NCBI GenBank assembly: GCA_032160165.1
Contig: JAVHWA010000006.1
Span: forward strand, 30,857-94,856
Origin: QHXM01 sp032160165
GTDB taxonomy: Bacteria > Acidobacteriota > Blastocatellia > Pyrinomonadales > Pyrinomonadaceae
Length of the DNA: 64,000 nt
Direction of reading: 5' to 3'
The position numbers were made by a program, and so were the translations under genes. The stretch's first letter is position 1. Each line of letters opens with the position of its first letter. Under the pieces are notes generated by a model. It saw only the letters and a program-made list of their open reading frames with translations. It was not told where the DNA came from and did not search any database. This document shows positions 61,634 through 64,000 of this stretch, in pieces.

Positions 61634-62381
61634 ATCTATATCCCGGCGGAGGCGGTCCATAGCCTGGAGGCGGTGGGGGCGGAGCGCTGATGTGGTACGG
61701 CTTCCGCTTTTCAAACATGGCAACGCCGATGATTCCTCCAACGACCGAACAGCCGAAGATGACGATCGCTCCTACTATTCCGGTCATTGCGAAGAATGCG
61801 CCCGCGCTCAGGTTCTCACCCTGCATTCGAGAAACCATTTCGATGTATTCGCCATGCAGTGCATACGCGACCGTCGTATCAAGCAGAAGATAGATCACGC
61901 CTCCGATAGCCCCTGCGATCAGACCAACCACGGCGCCTTCGCCCTGTCTGACAGGAGCGGTCGACCGCTTGACGTATATTCTGGCCGCGACTGCACCGCC
62001 GATGATTGCCCACAGGATGCAGAAGAAGCTCATTATGATGAAAGGGCTCGGCGGCAGAAAGTCTGCAAACAGCGAGAGAATTCCAGCGACTGCGCCGCCG
62101 ATAAGCCCTGGCCCGAATTTCCCTGGGCGCGGACCCGCCTGCTGCTCGTAACTGAGCGGAGGTGGATAGCCGGCCTGGGCAGTCGGACGCGCAGGCTGCT
62201 GCCAACCGGTTCGCTGGCCTTGCGTGGCCTGCGCCGCTGAGGTAGGTACGGCGCCCGGAGGAACGACCAGCGTCGCTTGCGGGTCGTATGCAGATTCCTC
62301 TGCCACAAGCGGAGTCCCGTCATTGGTGCAGAATGTTTGCGAGTCGTCCAGGGTAAGGCCGCATGTCGGACAGCGTTTCAT
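61632..62381 (-). CDS. Zinc-ribbon membrane protein of unknown function
   Basis: A 249-residue protein starting with a zinc-ribbon-like motif (MKRCPTCGLTLDDSQTFCTNDG; the fourth ligand position is not Cys), then a Pro/Gln-rich linker (about 30-85) and three to four transmembrane segments (about 88-230). It ends in a Pro/Gly/Tyr-rich tail. This N-terminal pattern is frequent in acidobacterial proteins of unknown role. Convergent with exbD. The octamer block lies directly upstream of its start. Confidence 0.75.
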   Translation of the reverse strand: MKRCPTCGLTLDDSQTFCTNDGTPLVAEESAYDPQATLVVPPGAVPTSAAQATQGQRTGWQQPARPTAQAGYPPPLSYEQQAGPRPGKFGPGLIGGAVAGILSLFADFLPPSPFIIMSFFCILWAIIGGAVAARIYVKRSTAPVRQGEGAVVGLIAGAIGGVIYLLLDTTVAYALHGEYIEMVSRMQGENLSAGAFFAMTGIVGAIVIFGCSVVGGIIGVAMFEKRKPYHISAPPPPPPGYGPPPPGYR

Positions 62382-62395
62382 TGGGATCTCCGAAT

Positions 62396-62622
62396 CATCG
62401 AGTCATTGGGCCATTGAGCCATTGGGTCATTGATTCATTAGTTCATTGAGTCATTGACTCATTTGAACATTGGCGCCAGGGAATCAATGCCTAATCAACA
62501 CATCTCCCTAATCATTCGATAAAAGCAACGCGAGCAATCATGAACCAATGACCCAATGGCTCAATGGCTCAATGACTCAATGAAGCAATGAAGCAATGGC
62601 CCAATGACTCAATGATCAAATG
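62396..62622. repeat. Inverted pair of octamer arrays (CATTGNNN)n / (NNNCAATG)n
   Basis: Left array 62396-62473: about nine units of eight bases such as CATTGGGC, CATTGAGC, CATTGGGT, CATTGACT. Right array about 62543-62622: CCAATGAC, TCAATGGC, TCAATGAC, GCAATGAA and similar, about ten units. The arms are reverse complements in the constant CATTG part with a ~70-base spacer. Period is 8, not 7. It fills most of the gap between the two minus-strand genes. Confidence 0.9.
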
Positions 62623-62682
62623 TTTTTAGGCTATGGCGCGTGAAAAGTACAACATAGCTATCGCCATTGACAAGCTCCCGCC

Positions 62683-63399
62683 CTAACCATCGCGCCCATG
62701 CGATCGAGCTCGCCGCAAAGTCAACGCCCACGACATCACCATGTAATAGATGGGAAAGGCCAGGGAGATCAGGAGCAGACTTCTCGAATCAGCCGACCAG
62801 CGCGCCAGCCCCATCAAAAGCAACACGGTCCACATCACAGCTAACACAGTTGTCAGCCGATTGAACCGACCGCGCTGCGAAGGATACAGGTAGCGCCAGG
62901 GAATGAATGTCAGCAGCGAAAGCGCGATTATGAGAGGCAAGCAAACCGCAACCGCAGGGCGCAGCAGATAAAGATAGAAGGAAACGATGTTCCAATACGA
63001 AGGAAAGCCAAGAAAGAAACCGTCATCGGTCTTCGCATTGCTCTGCGAAAAGCCATAAGCGCTGGCGAGCAGCGGCAACAGTAACCACCACGCTTGATCC
63101 CCGGGCAATATTTCAGCGCGCCAAATCAGAAGCAGCGGAAGGGAAGTGTAGTTCTGAAAGTCTATCAGGTCGTCAAGCTTCCGGCCGTCGAATGTCGGAG
63201 CATGCTTTTTAACATTGGCCCGCCGCGCCAGCCAGCCATCGGTTGAGTCGATAATTGTCGCCACTATCATCAGCCCGAGGGCCGCGCGAAAGGCATCATC
63301 TCCGCCTCGAAAGATCAGCACAACGATGCACGCCGCGGCGACCAAACCGAGCGCCGTGTATAAGTGAACTCCCCAGGCGAGAATCTTTCGAAGCGTCAT
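62683..63399 (-). CDS. pcs: CDP-alcohol phosphatidyltransferase, phosphatidylcholine synthase type
   Basis: A 238-residue inner-membrane enzyme with about eight hydrophobic segments. The CDP-alcohol phosphotransferase motif is STDGWLARR...FDGRKLDDLID: DG-x2-AR, then 12 residues, then G-x3-D-x3-D. The 12-residue spacing, rather than the usual 8, together with FLGFPSYWNIVSFYLYLL, is characteristic of Pcs, which makes phosphatidylcholine from CDP-diacylglycerol and choline. The ATG at 63399 gives the normal Pcs length; an upstream ATG at 63507 would add 36 residues before the first helix. Related headgroup transferases cannot be excluded. Confidence 0.8.
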   Translation of the reverse strand: MTLRKILAWGVHLYTALGLVAAACIVVLIFRGGDDAFRAALGLMIVATIIDSTDGWLARRANVKKHAPTFDGRKLDDLIDFQNYTSLPLLLIWRAEILPGDQAWWLLLPLLASAYGFSQSNAKTDDGFFLGFPSYWNIVSFYLYLLRPAVAVCLPLIIALSLLTFIPWRYLYPSQRGRFNRLTTVLAVMWTVLLLMGLARWSADSRSLLLISLAFPIYYMVMSWALTLRRARSHGRDG

Positions 63400-63590
63400 G
63401 CCAATTAGCCGCGAGCCGAATAGTGAAAGGGCGAAAGTCTCGTATGTAGAGCGCAGCGCTCCAAGGCCCTCGAGTCGGTGCTTAGCTCTGAAGAATACTA
63501 CCAGCACATCGGATAGCGAAGGGCGTTGGCCTTTTCAATAGCGCGCGTTCGCGAGCTTGTCGGTTCCTCTGCCTACGACGGTAGGACCCC

Positions 63591-63660
63591 CCACGAAACT
63601 TCACGAAATCTAACGAAGAAGTTTTGGTGTTGTTTCGTGAGGATTGGTGGATTGGTTTTC
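63591..63660. repeat. Decamer-type CACGAA inverted pair
   Basis: Left: CACGAAACTT CACGAAATCT AACGAAGAAG (from 63592). Right: TTTTGGTGTT GTTTCGTGAG GATTGGTGGA TTGG (to about 63655). Period 10, related to the pair at 31214. The rest of the 414-base divergent gap between pcs and the last gene shows no other gene. Confidence 0.75.
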
Positions 63661-63813
63661 TATTTTCCCTGCGGCATCGGTATTGCAAACCAGGGCTACT
63701 GATCTGTGTGCGACAGGAAATGTGAGTTGTAAACGAACGTTTGCCTTCCAACGCAGAGTACAGAGTGTCAGAAAGGCGAACGCCGACAGGAGACGAACCA
63801 GGAGGATAAATCA

Positions 63814-64000
63814 ATGGCAGGAACTACAGGGACAGCGAAGAAGCGGGAACTGATTGATACGGGGAACGACAAACGCTACGTCAGACGTGATGACAAGGGG
63901 CAATTCAAAGAGATTGACGAAGTCGATCGTTCACTGCGCCAGGATGTGAAGCACAAGGCGAAGACCAAGGTGCCCTCGGGCCAGGGCGACAAGGGAGATC
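63814..64000 (+). CDS. Small charged conserved protein (cut by window end)
   Basis: The ATG at 63814 follows GGAGG at 63801-63805 with good spacing. At least 62 residues are encoded, starting MAGTTGTAKKRELIDTGNDK, then RYVRRDDKGQFKE, and the frame is open at the window end. The Lys/Arg/Asp-rich sequence with KRELIDTG and KRYVRRD resembles a family of ~60-70-residue uncharacterised bacterial proteins, so few residues are probably missing. Function unknown. Confidence 0.7.
   Translation, partial: MAGTTGTAKKRELIDTGNDKRYVRRDDKGQFKEIDEVDRSLRQDVKHKAKTKVPSGQGDKGD

Overview
The window looks like a chromosomal segment of an acidobacterium, most likely class Blastocatellia. This is inferred from gene content, not from a marker gene. 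There are three very large Oar-type TonB-dependent receptors with an N-terminal carboxypeptidase-regulatory-like domain, a zinc-ribbon protein opening with the CPTCG...FCTNDG pattern common in that phylum, many glycoside hydrolases, and moderate-to-high GC. I see no rRNA, tRNA, CRISPR array, phage or plasmid backbone.

Layout. 0.1-6 kb: a PF10091 glucanase and a GH3 beta-glucosidase (minus strand), divergent from a TPR protein. 6-22.7 kb: a TonB receptor, an XylFGH-type sugar ABC transporter, GH15 glucoamylase, ROK glucokinase, GH31 alpha-glucosidase and a class V aminotransferase. Together these form an alpha-glucan-to-glucose-6-phosphate module. 22.9-34 kb: a LysR regulator divergent from a peptidoglycan-sugar operon: MurK-like kinase, MurQ etherase, HAD phosphatase, SSS symporter, NagZ-like GH3, and an AmiE-like serine hydrolase fused to a NamZ (DUF1343) exo-muramidase. 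34-47.3 kb: S1/P1 nuclease, PabB, two more TonB receptors, a D-aminoacylase and NagA, which would finish GlcNAc-6-P catabolism. 47.4-57 kb (minus strand): a REP-associated transposase, TPR protein, GlcF, gamma-glutamyltransferase, a fused GlcD-GlcE and an APC permease. 57-64 kb: class A-type serine hydrolase, a duplicated-domain secreted protein, PhyH-like dioxygenase, a second (dead) REP transposase, orphan ExbD, zinc-ribbon membrane protein, a Pcs-type phosphatidyltransferase and the start of a small protein.

The most unusual feature is what fills the gaps. Many borders carry short tandem repeats whose period is conserved (7, sometimes 8 or 10 nt) while the repeated word changes from site to site. 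They usually come as an inverted pair of arrays. Two of these pairs bracket S23/four-helix-bundle ORFs inserted between xylF/xylG and xylG/xylH, and both cassettes join the downstream gene through an ATGA stop-start overlap. Other pairs have been absorbed into reading frames (NagZ signal region, glucanase N and C termini). Three further families are present: composite palindromes ending in AACGCCGAAGGCGTT (three copies); REP-like palindromes GAAACCGTTGAAACGGTTTC and CACCCGGCTGAAGCCGGGTG that flank both Y1/RAYT transposase genes and also occur alone; and a perfect 47-bp inverted repeat.

Regulation: a 25-nt sequence matching at 23 positions lies 14-15 nt upstream of a -10-like hexamer both in the LysR/MurK divergent promoter and upstream of the TonB receptor at 36.8 kb. 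This suggests one regulon for peptidoglycan-fragment uptake and breakdown.
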